A stretch of 37,819 nucleotides of DNA from Saccharopolyspora rectivirgula DSM 43747. GTDB taxonomy: Bacteria > Actinomycetota > Actinomycetes > Mycobacteriales > Pseudonocardiaceae. Shown in pieces: positions 1 through 10,745 of this stretch. The notes under the pieces are model-generated. The model worked only from the letters and a program-made list of their open reading frames with translations, was not told the origin of the DNA and did not search any database. Within the stretch, counting starts at the first letter, position 1, and each line of letters starts with the position of its first letter. Where the stretch lies: contig NZ_AYJW01000037.1 of assembly GCF_000497205.1 (NCBI RefSeq), forward strand, positions 1-37,819. Reading direction: 5' to 3'. The position numbers and the translations under genes were made by a program.

Positions 1-2
1 TG

Positions 3-1052
3 ACCGCCACCTTGATCAGCGAACCGGATTTGCTGCGGCGCAGTCTGCAGGTCGCCGTCAAGCACCCCGGTACCGACATGATCGCGGTCCTGCTGGGAAA
101 TGCCGACAGCGGAGCCGACCAGCTGATCGAGATCATCCGCCAGGCGTACGAATCGACCGACCGGCCCATCGTGGTCGTGTGGACGGGCGGCAGTGGCCGT
201 CCTCGGCAGCGGCTTCGGGAACTGGGCATCCCGTGCTTCACCGATCCGGCCCGCGCCGCAGCCGCCCTGGGGGCGCTGGCCGATTTCAGCTTCCGGCCGC
301 CGCTGCCGGCAGCTGCCCGGCCCGATGACATCGAGGACCGGGTCGTCCGCGCGATCGTCTGCAAAGCGCGCAGCGAGGACAAGCGCCAGCTCGACGAGTA
401 CGACTCGACGCGGCTGATCGCCGCTTACGGCATCCCGTGCGCCGGTTCCTACCCGGTCACCACCGTCCAGGACGCGGTCGAGGCCGCTGCGGAGCTCGGC
501 GGTCGAGTGGCGGTGAAACTGCTGTCCGACCGCATCGGGCACAAAACCGATGTCGGCGGGGTGCGGTTGGACCTGCGCACGCCCGAGCAGGTGCGGGAGG
601 CCGCCGCGGACTTGCTGGAAATCGCTGCGGACACCGGGCAGGCCAGGCCGGCCGTACTGGTGCAACGAATGGTCACCGGAGGCGCTGAGCTCGTGGCCGG
701 GATCAAGCGGGACCCGGTGTTCGGGCCCGTGGTCTTGGTGGGCTTCGGGGGTGTCCTGGTGGACGTGCTGGCTGACACCCGGATCGGTGTCCCTCCGTTC
801 GACAGCGACACAGCGCGGCGGTTGCTCCTCTCCCTGCGCGCCAGCGAGGTGTTCGCGGGTCTGCGCGGCCAGCCGGCGTTGGACCTGGACGGCGCCGCGG
901 ACGCGGTGATGAGGTTGTCCTGGCTGGCCGCGGATCTGGCGGACGAGGTCGAGGAGTTGGACGTCAATCCGCTGGTTCTCGGCCCCTCCGGAGCGACCGC
1001 GGTGGATTGCCTGGCCGTGTTGAGCGCCGGCGCACCGGAGGAGCGGCACTGA
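3..1052 (+). CDS. Acyl-CoA synthetase (NDP-forming), C-terminal part
   Basis: The frame is open to the left edge, so the N-terminal CoA-binding domain lies outside the window. The visible part has the end of a succinyl-CoA-ligase-like (flavodoxin-fold) domain, with a hydrophobic strand followed by a VVVWTGG turn. An ATP-grasp domain follows, with conserved stretches VKLLSD, GHKTDVGGV and, near the end, EELDVNPL. Members of this ADP-forming acetate/acyl-CoA ligase family activate a carboxylic acid with CoA and ATP and are usually about 700 residues long, so roughly half is missing. The true start cannot be set; the TTG at 12 is internal. It lies 110 bp upstream of a co-directional short-chain dehydrogenase, which suggests fatty or aromatic acid metabolism. 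The substrate cannot be read from the sequence. Confidence 0.88.
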   Translation, partial: TATLISEPDLLRRSLQVAVKHPGTDMIAVLLGNADSGADQLIEIIRQAYESTDRPIVVVWTGGSGRPRQRLRELGIPCFTDPARAAAALGALADFSFRPPLPAAARPDDIEDRVVRAIVCKARSEDKRQLDEYDSTRLIAAYGIPCAGSYPVTTVQDAVEAAAELGGRVAVKLLSDRIGHKTDVGGVRLDLRTPEQVREAAADLLEIAADTGQARPAVLVQRMVTGGAELVAGIKRDPVFGPVVLVGFGGVLVDVLADTRIGVPPFDSDTARRLLLSLRASEVFAGLRGQPALDLDGAADAVMRLSWLAADLADEVEELDVNPLVLGPSGATAVDCLAVLSAGAPEERH

Positions 1053-1162
1053 TCGGTGACCGCCCCGGCCGCTGTGGGAAGGATCACTCATCCTCTCCTC
1101 GGTCTGGACAGGCCCAGCGCTGTTGCGGTGAAAGTTGACCAGCCGAACCAACGGAGGTTTGC

Positions 1163-1900
1163 ATGTTGCTGAAGGACAAGACCGCTCTGGTCACCGGCGG
1201 AGCCAAGGGGATCGGCTTCGCCATCGCGCAGACGTTCGTCTCGCACGGCGCGAAGGTGGTCGTCGCCGACATCGACGGTGACCAGGCCCGCGAAGCGGCG
1301 GAAAAGCTTGGCGGCAAGCCCACTGCGCTGGCCGTGACCTGCGACGTGACGGATCAGGACGCGGTGGAGTCCGCGGTCCGCGCTGCCACCGACGAGTTCG
1401 GCTCCTTGGACGTCATGGTGAACAACGCCGGTATCACCCGGGACGCCACGATGCGCAAGATGACGCTCGAGGACTTCGAATCAGTGCTCGACGTGCACCT
1501 GAAAGGCGCCTGGCTGGGCACCAAGGCCGCGGCCGCGGTCATGCGGGAGCAAGGCAGCGGTTCGATCGTCAACATCTCCTCCATATCCGGCAAGGTCGGC
1601 ATGATCGGCCAGACGAACTACAGCGCGGCCAAAGCGGGCATCGTGGGGCTCACCAAGGCCTCGGCGAAAGAACTGGCCTACAAGGGTGTCCGGGTCAACG
1701 CGGTGCAGCCGGGACTGATCCGCACCGACATGACCGCGGCTCTGCGCGAAGACGTCTGGCAGGCCAAGCTCGCCGAGATCCCGATGCAGCGCGCTGGTGA
1801 ACCGGAGGAAGTCGCCAACGTCGTGCTGTTCTTGGCTTCGGAGATGTCGTCCTACATGACCGGGTGCGTTTTGGAGATCACCGGCGGACGGCACATCTGA
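1163..1900 (+). CDS. Short-chain dehydrogenase/reductase, FabG-like
   Basis: A 245-residue classical SDR, the normal length for 3-oxoacyl-ACP/CoA reductases. It has the Rossmann glycine motif GGAKGIG (12-18), NNAG (87-90), and the catalytic Ser140, Tyr153 and Lys157. The C-terminus is the usual glycine-rich FabG end (ITGGRHI). The ATG is preceded by a GGAGG box about 7 nt away. The enzyme should reduce a 3-oxoacyl thioester, or oxidise the reverse, with NAD(P)H in the cytoplasm. It follows the acyl-CoA synthetase on the same strand and is convergent with a family III CoA-transferase, so a CoA-thioester substrate is more likely than a role in fatty acid synthesis. That is inference from position only. 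Confidence 0.9.
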   Translation: MLLKDKTALVTGGAKGIGFAIAQTFVSHGAKVVVADIDGDQAREAAEKLGGKPTALAVTCDVTDQDAVESAVRAATDEFGSLDVMVNNAGITRDATMRKMTLEDFESVLDVHLKGAWLGTKAAAAVMREQGSGSIVNISSISGKVGMIGQTNYSAAKAGIVGLTKASAKELAYKGVRVNAVQPGLIRTDMTAALREDVWQAKLAEIPMQRAGEPEEVANVVLFLASEMSSYMTGCVLEITGGRHI

Positions 1901-1951
1901 CGCGGCGCGGCCGGACCCGTCCCGCGAGCAGCAAGCCGGTTCCCCGCTGGA

Positions 1952-3103
1952 TCAATCCTCCTGCGGGGCGGGTTCGTCCAGTTCAGCGAGGATCTTGTCG
2001 GTGTGCTCCCCCACCTCGGGGATCGGGTCCATCCGGAGTTCCCGGTCCGGGTAGGTCACCGGGGGCAGCAGTGCCCGCAACCGACCGGCCGGCGAGTCGA
2101 CTTCCCGCCACCGCTCCCGCGCCCGCAACTGGGGGTGTTCGGCGAACTCGGCGACGGTGCGCATCCGCGCGTTGGCGATGCCGGCCTCCTGCAGCCGTTC
2201 CAGCACTTCGGTGCTGCTCAGCTCGCGGAACGCGGCCTCGACGATCGCCACCAGCTCCGCGTTGTTGGCCACCCGGCGCGGGTTGGTGGAGAACCGGGGA
2301 TCAGCGGCCAGCTCTGGCATTTCCAGAACTTGCGAGCAGAACGCGCGCCACTCCCGCTCGTTCTGGACCCCGAGGAACACCCGAGATCCGTCACCGGCGG
2401 TGAACGGACCGTAGGGGGCGATGGCAGCGTGCCGGGCTCCGGTGCGCTTCGGCGCGGTCCCCCCGTACACCGCGTAGTAGTACGGATATCCCATCCATTC
2501 GGCGAGAGCGTCGAACAGGGACACCTCGAACGCGGTCCCCTCCCCGGTCCTCTCCCGCTCGTAGAGGGCTGTCAGCACGCCGCTGAAGGCGTACATGCCC
2601 CCGGCGATGTCCGCCACCGATATCCCGGTTTTGGCCGGCTCGGCTTCGTTGCCGGTGATGGAGACCAAACCGGTTTCGCACTGGATCAGCAAGTCGTACG
2701 CCTTCTTGTCGCGGTACGGACCGGAACTGCCGTAGCCGGAGATGTCGCAGACGACCAGCCGGGGGTTGCGCTCGCGCAACTCCGCAGCGCCCAGCCCCAA
2801 TCGCGCAGCCGCCCCCGGCGCGAGGTTCTGCACGAACACGTCGGCCCGGTCGAGCAGTTTGCGCACGACCCGCTGGCCATCGGTGGTCTTCAGGTCGACG
2901 ACGAGGCTCTCCTTGTTCCGGTTGAGCCACACGAAGTGACTGGACATGCCGTTGACGGCGGTGTCGTAGGCGCGGGCGAAATCGCCGCCCGGGCGCTCCA
3001 CCTTGATCACCCGAGCACCGAGGTCGGCGAGCTGACGAGTGGCGAACGGCGCGGCCACCGCTTGTTCCAGTGAAACGACCGTCACTCCCTCAAGCGGAAG
3101 CAT
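1952..3103 (-). CDS. Family III CoA-transferase (CaiB/BaiF)
   Basis: A 383-residue protein with the CaiB/BaiF fold. It begins with the typical LEGVTVVSLEQ strand and carries VIKVERPGGDFAR, an NRNKESLVVDL segment, and Asp137 in AYDLLIQ at the position of the acyl-anhydride-forming aspartate of formyl-CoA transferase. The frame runs further upstream, but the ATG at 3103 is chosen because GGAGG lies just before it and the family N-terminus starts there. It transfers CoA between carboxylic acids, possibly together with the acyl-CoA synthetase and SDR on its other side. It lies downstream of catC on the same strand, but 288 bp and a strong hairpin separate them, so it is probably its own unit. A role as a beta-ketoadipate CoA-transferase substitute is possible but unsupported. 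Confidence 0.9.
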   Translation of the reverse strand: MLPLEGVTVVSLEQAVAAPFATRQLADLGARVIKVERPGGDFARAYDTAVNGMSSHFVWLNRNKESLVVDLKTTDGQRVVRKLLDRADVFVQNLAPGAAARLGLGAAELRERNPRLVVCDISGYGSSGPYRDKKAYDLLIQCETGLVSITGNEAEPAKTGISVADIAGGMYAFSGVLTALYERERTGEGTAFEVSLFDALAEWMGYPYYYAVYGGTAPKRTGARHAAIAPYGPFTAGDGSRVFLGVQNEREWRAFCSQVLEMPELAADPRFSTNPRRVANNAELVAIVEAAFRELSSTEVLERLQEAGIANARMRTVAEFAEHPQLRARERWREVDSPAGRLRALLPPVTYPDRELRMDPIPEVGEHTDKILAELDEPAPQED

Positions 3104-3331
3104 GCTCCCGTTCCCCTCCGATCGGGATGGCAGCTGGAAGGGCCAGCGGACCAGCAGGAGCGGCGTCACCCCCGAGGTGCCCGACGCTGGCCAGCGCTCG
3201 CCGAACCTCTGGCGGGCGCGCATCCGCCGGCGAACAGACCATGCCCGCAAGATACCCAGTGGCTCTGCCGCTGACCAGACTCGATCCGCGAAGAGCGCCG
3301 AGCGGGAAGAGCTGTGACGGGCAGCTGGCGC

Positions 3332-3370
3332 AGCTCTGGCCGTGAGCCCGCTGGGTTCACGGCCAGAGCT
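3332..3370 (-). terminator. Perfect hairpin downstream of catC
   Basis: Arms of 14 bp (3332-3345 and 3357-3370) are perfectly complementary around an 11-nt loop, 22 bp beyond the catC stop. No T-run follows, as is common for actinomycete terminators. It probably ends the catR-catB-catA-catC transcript and isolates the CoA-transferase gene. Confidence 0.7.
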
Positions 3371-3391
3371 CAGCGCACTGCTACCGCGCCC

Positions 3392-3682
3392 TCAGGAATC
3401 GAGCAGTGCGATGTCCGAAGGATGTTGCGCGAGAGGAGTGATCTCCATCCTCATGTAGGGGAACAGCGGCAGGTTCCACAGGATCTCGTGCAGCCGATCG
3501 TTGCTGTCCACGTCGAAGATGCTCAAGTTCGAGTACTGCCCGGCGCACCGCCAGATGTTCTTCCACTCGCCGCCCTTCTGCAGCTCCTGCGAGTACGCCT
3601 TCTCCCGGGCGAGGATGTCGGCTTTGACGTCCGGATCCATCTCCGGTGGCAGGTTGACTTCCATCTTCACCGCGAACAGCAC
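3392..3682 (-). CDS. catC: Muconolactone delta-isomerase
   Basis: A small 96-residue protein, the normal size for muconolactone isomerase, which converts muconolactone to beta-ketoadipate enol-lactone in the ortho-cleavage route. The family pattern is clear: VKMEVNLP at the start, AREKAYSQELQ, GEWKNIWR, YSNLSIFDV, HEILWNLPLFPYM and a tail of ITPLAQHPSDIA. The start is set at the GTG at 3682, because homologues begin MLF.V.M and a GAAAGGGA ribosome site precedes it; the open frame extends 17 codons further. It is last in the leftward cat operon, 93 nt after catA. Confidence 0.95.
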   Translation of the reverse strand: MLFAVKMEVNLPPEMDPDVKADILAREKAYSQELQKGGEWKNIWRCAGQYSNLSIFDVDSNDRLHEILWNLPLFPYMRMEITPLAQHPSDIALLDS

Positions 3683-3775
3683 GACAGGTCCCTTTCTTCG
3701 TCCAACTGCACGAAAAGCGCCGCGGAAGGGCACCTCGGGCCGAACTCCTCCAGGCGGAGGCGCCCTGCACCGGGC

Positions 3776-5781
<2,006 letters not shown>

Positions 5782-5801
<20 letters not shown>

Positions 5802-6705
5802 GGATGTCCTCGCTGTGCGGAAGAAAAACTTTGTTCTCTGCCAGTGCTGTCAGCACGTTGTGCAGCAGCGGCGAGGTGTCGTCAGCTCGCCATGCCAGCG
5901 CCAGCTCGACGGACTCGGCGTCCGGAACGGACACGAAGACGACGCCCTCCAGCGGCAGCGCCTGCACCGAAGCCGGCGCCAGCGCCACGCCCAGGCCAGC
6001 GGCGACGAGCGCCAACTGGATGGATGACTCACCGACTTCGTGCACGCAATTCGGGTAGAAACCCGCGGACAAGCAACTGCGCACGACCGCGTCGTTCACC
6101 ACTGATCGAGATGCCGTCTCGTACATGATGAAGGACTCGTTGCGCAGTTCAGCCACGCTGACCGTCGATTCCCCCGCCAACCGGTGGTTGCTCGGCAGCA
6201 CCAGCACCAGGGGTTCCCGGTCCACAGTCCGGTGGACGATCCCCTCCCCCCTGGTGGGCGGACGCAGCACGCCGATGTCGATGCTCGACTGCAGCAGTGC
6301 TCGCTCTTGCGCGGGAGTCAGCATGTCGGTGTGGATTTCCAGTTCCACCCCGGGAAGCTCCTGCTTGATGACTTGAGCTATCCGAGGAAGTTGCTGGTAA
6401 GAGGCCAAACCGGTGAGCCCGAGCCGCAAGAGTCCGTGGCACCCCTCGGCGAAGCGCCGAGCCCGGCGGGTGGCGTCCTCGATCGACTGCAGGATGCGCT
6501 GCGTGTCGTCGTAGAAAACCGCCCCGGCAGTGGTCAGTTTGACCTGTCGCGTGGTGCGGGTGAACAGCTTCACGCCGAGCTCCGCTTCCAGCTGCCTGAT
6601 CGCCTGGGACAGCGGCGGCTGAGCCATGTTCAACCGCTGAGCCGCCCGACCGAAATGCCTGGTCTCGGCAACTGCGAGGAAGTAGCGCAGGTGCCGCAGT
6701 TCCAC
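5782..6705 (-). CDS. catR: LysR-type regulator of the cat operon
   Basis: A 307-residue LysR-type transcriptional regulator. The N-terminal winged helix-turn-helix (about residues 1-60: ELRHLRYFLAVAE, HFGRAAQRLN, QPPLSQAIRQLE) is followed by a two-lobed effector domain, as in CatR, BenM and CatM, which sense muconate or benzoate. The start is the GTG at 6705, right after GGAGG; upstream codons look non-coding. Its 3' end overlaps catB by 20 bp on the same strand. This is unusual, since LysR genes normally diverge from their target operon. It would make the regulator the first gene of the unit it presumably controls, although it also faces benA across the 309-bp control region. The name is by context; the effector is not known. 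Confidence 0.87.
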
Positions 6706-7014
6706 CGAGCCACCTCCTTCGACGTTGCAGCCAGCTCCGGTAAACCGCAGCGAAACGGGCTGGAAGCGGAAATCGCATGTGGTGTGGCGCAGAGCACAAA
6801 GAGCTGCGTCTCGGTCAGCGTAAGCCACCTGATTCAGCTCTCACAAATACTCATTTGCGATGAATTAGTACTTGGTGAATATCAATGGACCCTAGGTTAG
6901 GACTAGGCAAATTCCCGGCGTAACACACGTCACTGCCATGTCAACGTCTTCGGCAACGCCCGGACACCGAGGTCCGCGAGGCGGGCAGCAGCCCGCCGGG
7001 AATCAGGAGGCACG
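6706..7014. promoter_or_regulatory. Divergent catR/benA control region
   Basis: 309 bp between the starts of catR (left) and benA (right), with no gene. The centre (about 6832-6900) is distinctly AT-rich for this genome. It holds a perfect inverted repeat, CAAAT-N4-ATTTG (6844-6857), of the dyad type bound by LysR proteins, and a wider ATTCA (6832-6836) / TGAAT (6861-6865) pair. A TTGGTG (6872-6877) with TAGGTT (6893-6898), spaced 15 bp, is a weak promoter guess toward benA. AGGAGG at 7005-7010 is the benA ribosome site. Both CatR and BenR could act here. Confidence 0.6.
6980..6997 (+). promoter_or_regulatory. Hairpin in the benA leader
   Basis: A perfect 7-bp GC stem (6980-6986 with 6991-6997) and a 4-nt loop end 7 nt before the benA AGGAGG box. 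In the mRNA it could modulate translation start. No T-run follows, so it is not a classical terminator. Confidence 0.35.
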
Positions 7015-8379
7015 ATGTCGGAGACGCTGGAACGAATCCGGACGGTGCTGGACAACGCCGTGGTGGAGGACCCCGAGACAGGCCTTCGCCGCGCGAAGCG
7101 CAGCATCTTCACCGATGAAGAGCTCTTCGAGCTCGAGATGAAGTACATCTTCGAAAGCAACTGGGTGTACCTGGCGCACGAGAGCCAGATCCCCGACGTC
7201 GGTGATTACTTCACCACTTACATCGGTCGTGTTCCGGTCGTGATCACCCGCGACAAGCAGGGTGAGCTGAACGCGCTGATCAACTCCTGCAGCCACCGCG
7301 GCGCGATGCTGTGCCGGCGCAAGACCGACAACCGGGTCACCCTCACCTGCCCGTTCCACGGCTGGACCTTCAGCAACAACGGGAAGCTGCTGAAGGTCAA
7401 AGACCCACGCGACGCCGGCTACCCGGAAGGCTTCAACAAGGACGGGTCGCACGACCTGACCAAGGTGGCCCGGTTCGAGAGCTACCGCGGTTTCCTGTTC
7501 GGCAGCCTCAACCCGGACGTCCTCCCACTGGAGGAACACCTGGGGGAAACCACCAAGATCATCGACTTGATCGTGGACCAGTCGCCCGAAGGCTTGGAAG
7601 TCCTGCGCGGTTCCTCCACCTACATCTACGACGGCAACTGGAAGGTCCAGGCCGAGAACGGCGCTGACGGCTACCACGTCTCGGCCACGCACTGGAACTA
7701 CGCGGCCACCACCGCCCGCCGCACCACCGGCGAGTCCAGCAACCAGACCAAGAACATGGACGCCGGCACCTGGTCGAAGCAGATCGGCGGTTTCTACTCC
7801 TTCGAGCACGGCCACCTCCTGCTGTGGACGCGCTGGAAGGACCCGACGAACCGGCCACTGTGGAACCAGCGGGAAGAGCTCAGCGAGAAGTTCGGCGAAA
7901 CCAAGGCCAAGTGGATGATCGAGTACTCGCGCAACCTGTGCCTGTACCCGAACGTCTACCTGATGGACCAGTTCAGCTCGCAGATCCGGCACTTCCGCCC
8001 GATCGCGCCGGACAAGACCGAGGTCACCATCTACTGCATCGCCCCCAAGGGGGAAAGCGCCGAAGCCCGCGCCCAGCGCATTCGCCAGTACGAGGACTTC
8101 TTCAACGCCACCGGGATGGCGACGCCCGACGACCTGGAGGAGTTCCGGGCCTGCCACAGGGCCTACGCCGCCGCGGACTACGCCCCGTGGAACGACATGA
8201 GCCGTGGTGCGACCCACGAGCTGGAGGGACCGGACGAGGACGCCCGCGAACTGGGCCTCAAGCCGCTGGCCAGCGGTGTCCGCACCGAGGACGAGGGGTT
8301 GTACCCGATCCAGCACGGCTACTGGCTGGAAACCATGCGCAACGCGGTGGACGCAGAAGCCGCGCGGAACGGGCAGTGA
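7015..8379 (+). CDS. benA: Benzoate 1,2-dioxygenase, large (alpha) subunit
   Basis: A 454-residue ring-hydroxylating oxygenase alpha subunit. The Rieske [2Fe-2S] site is Cys92-x-His94 and Cys112-x2-His115. The catalytic domain has the electron-bridging Asp218 with iron ligands His221 and His226 ([12 protein letters not shown]). With BenB and the reductase BenC it adds O2 to benzoate, giving the 1,2-cis-diol carboxylate. The sequence is of the benzoate/toluate/anthranilate group; benzoate is preferred because benD and the catechol genes lie next to it. The ATG has AGGAGG 4 nt upstream. It is first in the benABCD(R) operon; benB follows after 14 nt. Confidence 0.95.
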   Translation: MSETLERIRTVLDNAVVEDPETGLRRAKRSIFTDEELFELEMKYIFESNWVYLAHESQIPDVGDYFTTYIGRVPVVITRDKQGELNALINSCSHRGAMLCRRKTDNRVTLTCPFHGWTFSNNGKLLKVKDPRDAGYPEGFNKDGSHDLTKVARFESYRGFLFGSLNPDVLPLEEHLGETTKIIDLIVDQSPEGLEVLRGSSTYIYDGNWKVQAENGADGYHVSATHWNYAATTARRTTGESSNQTKNMDAGTWSKQIGGFYSFEHGHLLLWTRWKDPTNRPLWNQREELSEKFGETKAKWMIEYSRNLCLYPNVYLMDQFSSQIRHFRPIAPDKTEVTIYCIAPKGESAEARAQRIRQYEDFFNATGMATPDDLEEFRACHRAYAAADYAPWNDMSRGATHELEGPDEDARELGLKPLASGVRTEDEGLYPIQHGYWLETMRNAVDAEAARNGQ

Positions 8380-8393
8380 GGGAGGCGATCGGC

Positions 8394-8900
8394 ATGACGA
8401 CAGCGACCGAGAAGGTGACCGTGGAAGCGGTTCGCCAGTTCCTCTACCGCGAGGCTCGCTACCTGGACGACCGCGAATTCGAGCGCTGGCTGGAGTGCTA
8501 CCACCCGGACGTCGAGTTCTGGATGCCGGCGTGGGACGACAACGACGAGCTGACCGAGGACCCGCAGAAGGAGATCTCGCTCATCTACTACTCCAACCGC
8601 GGGGGCTTGGAAGACCGCGTTTTCCGGATCCGCACCGATCGGTCAGCGGCCACCAGCATCCCGGAGCCGCGCACCGGTCACAACATCACCAACGTCGAGA
8701 TCCTCGATCAGCGCGGCGATCTGGTGGACGTCCGGTTCAACTGGTTCACGCTGTACTTCCGGTACAACAACGTGGACACCTACTTCGGAACATCGTTCTA
8801 CACCATCGACTTCTCCGGTGAACAGCCGTTGATCACCAAGAAGAAGGTCGTCTTGAAGAACGACTACGTCCACCACGTCATCGACATCTACCACATCTGA
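8394..8900 (+). CDS. benB: Benzoate 1,2-dioxygenase, small (beta) subunit
   Basis: A 168-residue beta subunit of an aromatic-ring dioxygenase with the cone-shaped NTF2-like fold. Typical stretches are FLYREARYLDDREFERWLECY, VEFWMPAW, SLIYYSNRGGLEDRVFRI and a C-terminal KNDYVHHVIDIYHI. It has no metal site and stabilises the alpha3beta3 oxygenase. A GGAGG (8381-8385) lies 8 nt before the ATG. benC starts 16 nt after its stop. Confidence 0.94.
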   Translation: MTTATEKVTVEAVRQFLYREARYLDDREFERWLECYHPDVEFWMPAWDDNDELTEDPQKEISLIYYSNRGGLEDRVFRIRTDRSAATSIPEPRTGHNITNVEILDQRGDLVDVRFNWFTLYFRYNNVDTYFGTSFYTIDFSGEQPLITKKKVVLKNDYVHHVIDIYHI

Positions 8901-8916
8901 CCGAGGTGACCCGCTG

Positions 8917-9936
8917 ATGGCCTATCAGGTTGCACTGAACTTCGAGGACGGCGTCACTCGGTTCATCACGTGCGAAAGCCACGAAACCGTTGCTGAAGCC
9001 TCCTACCGTTCCCGCATCAACATCCCACTGGACTGCCGGGACGGGGCGTGCGGCACCTGCAAGGCATTCTGCGTCTCCGGTGAATACGACGGCGGCGACT
9101 ACATCGAAGACGCGCTGAGCGACGAAGAGGCCGAACAAGGCTACGTGCTGCCCTGCCAGCTCATGCCCGAGTCCGACCTGGTGTTGGAGATCGCCTCGAC
9201 GTCCGAATTCGCCAAGACCGGAGCTGTCGTCCACACCGGTACGATCAGCGATATCCACCGGTACTCGCCCACCACCGTGAAATTCACCGTCGACCTCGAC
9301 GATCGGGACAAGCTGGCTTTCCTGCCCGGCCAGTACGTCAACGTCAAAGTACCGGGCACCGATCTGGAGCGCTCCTACTCGTTCTGCAGCGGGACCGGGG
9401 AAAAGGCGGTGTCGTTCCTGGTTCGCATAACCGAAGGCGGCGCGATGTCCGGCTACCTCAAGGACAAGGCCGAAGTCGGGGATCGAATCGAATTCACCGG
9501 CCCGATGGGCACGTTCTACCTCCGCGAGTTGACCAGGCCGGCGCTGTTCCTCGCTGGCGGCACCGGCCTCGCCCCCATTCTGTCCATATTGGACCGTTTA
9601 GTGGGAGAGCCACCGGAGCACCCGGTGCACCTGCTCTACGGCGTGAGCACCGATGAAGATCTCGTGGAGCTGGACACCATCCAGCAGTACGCCGGGAAGA
9701 TCCCGCAGTTGACGTTCGACTACTGCGTCGCCGACGAGCGCAGCTCAGCACCGAACAAGGGATTCGTCACCTCCCTCCTCGGGCCGGAGCAACTGCACGA
9801 CGGCGATGTGGACGTCTACTTGTGCGGACCGCCGGCGATGGTGGACGCCGTGCGCAGCCACCTGAACGAGGCGGGGGTGACCCCGGCGAACTTCTACAAC
9901 GAGAAGTTCCAGGTAGCTGCGGAGGTGGGGCGATGA
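8917..9936 (+). CDS. benC: Benzoate 1,2-dioxygenase reductase component
   Basis: A 339-residue electron-transfer protein. An N-terminal plant-type [2Fe-2S] ferredoxin (Cys40, Cys45, Cys48, Cys80) is fused to an FAD domain (RSYSF, 152-156) and an NADH-binding domain (GGTGLAP, 214-220, and a CGPPAMV end motif). It passes electrons from NADH to the Rieske centre of BenAB. The last four bases form ATGA with the start of benD, indicating translational coupling. Leu228 is encoded by TTA (9598-9600), a very rare codon at this GC content. Confidence 0.95.
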   Translation: MAYQVALNFEDGVTRFITCESHETVAEASYRSRINIPLDCRDGACGTCKAFCVSGEYDGGDYIEDALSDEEAEQGYVLPCQLMPESDLVLEIASTSEFAKTGAVVHTGTISDIHRYSPTTVKFTVDLDDRDKLAFLPGQYVNVKVPGTDLERSYSFCSGTGEKAVSFLVRITEGGAMSGYLKDKAEVGDRIEFTGPMGTFYLRELTRPALFLAGGTGLAPILSILDRLVGEPPEHPVHLLYGVSTDEDLVELDTIQQYAGKIPQLTFDYCVADERSSAPNKGFVTSLLGPEQLHDGDVDVYLCGPPAMVDAVRSHLNEAGVTPANFYNEKFQVAAEVGR

Positions 9937-10715
9937 GCCGCGGCCGGTTCGCGGGGAAGGTGGTCGTGGTCACCGGTGCCGCCCAGGGCATCGGCCGAGC
10001 GGTCTCGGAACGGCTCTTCGAGGAGTGCGCCGAGGTCGTTCTCGTCGACCGCTCGGAACTGGTGCACGAGGTGGCCGCGGAACTCTGCGGGGACGGCCGC
10101 AAAGCGCACAGCTTCACGGCCGACCTCGAGCACTTCGAAGGAGCTCAGAAGGCCATCGGGCAGACCAACGACCTGCACGGCGGGGTCGACGTGCTGATCA
10201 ACACGGTCGGCGGCACCATTTGGGCGAAGCCCTACCAGCACTACCCGCCGGAGCAGATCGAGGCCGAGATCCGCCGATCGCTGTTCCCCACGCTGTGGTG
10301 CTGCCGAGCGGTGCTGCCGCTCATGATCGAGCAGGGTCGGGGCACGATCGTCAACGTTTCCTCGGTGGCCACCCGCGGCATCAACCGCGTTCCGTACGCC
10401 GCCGCCAAGGGAGGGGTCAACGCGATCACCTCCGCACTGGCGATGGAAGCGGCGCCGCACGGCATCCGCGTGGTGGCCACCGCCCCGGGCGGCACCAACG
10501 CTCCGGAGCGCCGCATCCCCCGCGGCCCGGCACCGGAAACCGAGCAAGAACGGACCTGGTACCAGGAGATCGTCGAGCAGACCGTCGCTTCCTCGTTGAT
10601 GAAGCGCTACGGCACCCTCCAGGAGCAGGCCGCGGCGATCGCCTTCCTGGCCTCCGACGAGGCCAGCTACATCACCGGCTCGGTGCTTCCGGTGGCCGGC
10701 GGCGATCAGGGCTGA
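9933..10715 (+). CDS. benD: Dihydroxycyclohexadiene carboxylate dehydrogenase
   Basis: A 260-residue SDR that oxidises and decarboxylates 1,2-dihydroxycyclohexa-3,5-diene-1-carboxylate to catechol with NAD+. It has the TGAAQGIG cofactor motif (14-21), catalytic Ser144, Tyr155 and Lys159, and the NTVGG variant of the usual NNAG that is seen in BenD/XylL proteins. The C-terminal half keeps the family's PGGTNAPERRIPRG stretch. The start is the ATG at 9933, four bases inside benC. The open frame begins earlier, but that part is benC sequence read in another frame. Confidence 0.93.
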   Translation: MSRGRFAGKVVVVTGAAQGIGRAVSERLFEECAEVVLVDRSELVHEVAAELCGDGRKAHSFTADLEHFEGAQKAIGQTNDLHGGVDVLINTVGGTIWAKPYQHYPPEQIEAEIRRSLFPTLWCCRAVLPLMIEQGRGTIVNVSSVATRGINRVPYAAAKGGVNAITSALAMEAAPHGIRVVATAPGGTNAPERRIPRGPAPETEQERTWYQEIVEQTVASSLMKRYGTLQEQAAAIAFLASDEASYITGSVLPVAGGDQG

Positions 10716-10745
10716 ACTGGTTGCCCCGGTAAGTACAGTCGGCGC

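Noticed and set aside
1942-1978. CCCCGC/GCGGGG pair between the SDR and CoA-transferase genes
   Set aside because: The stem is only 6 bp with a 25-nt loop, and one arm is inside the CoA-transferase coding sequence.
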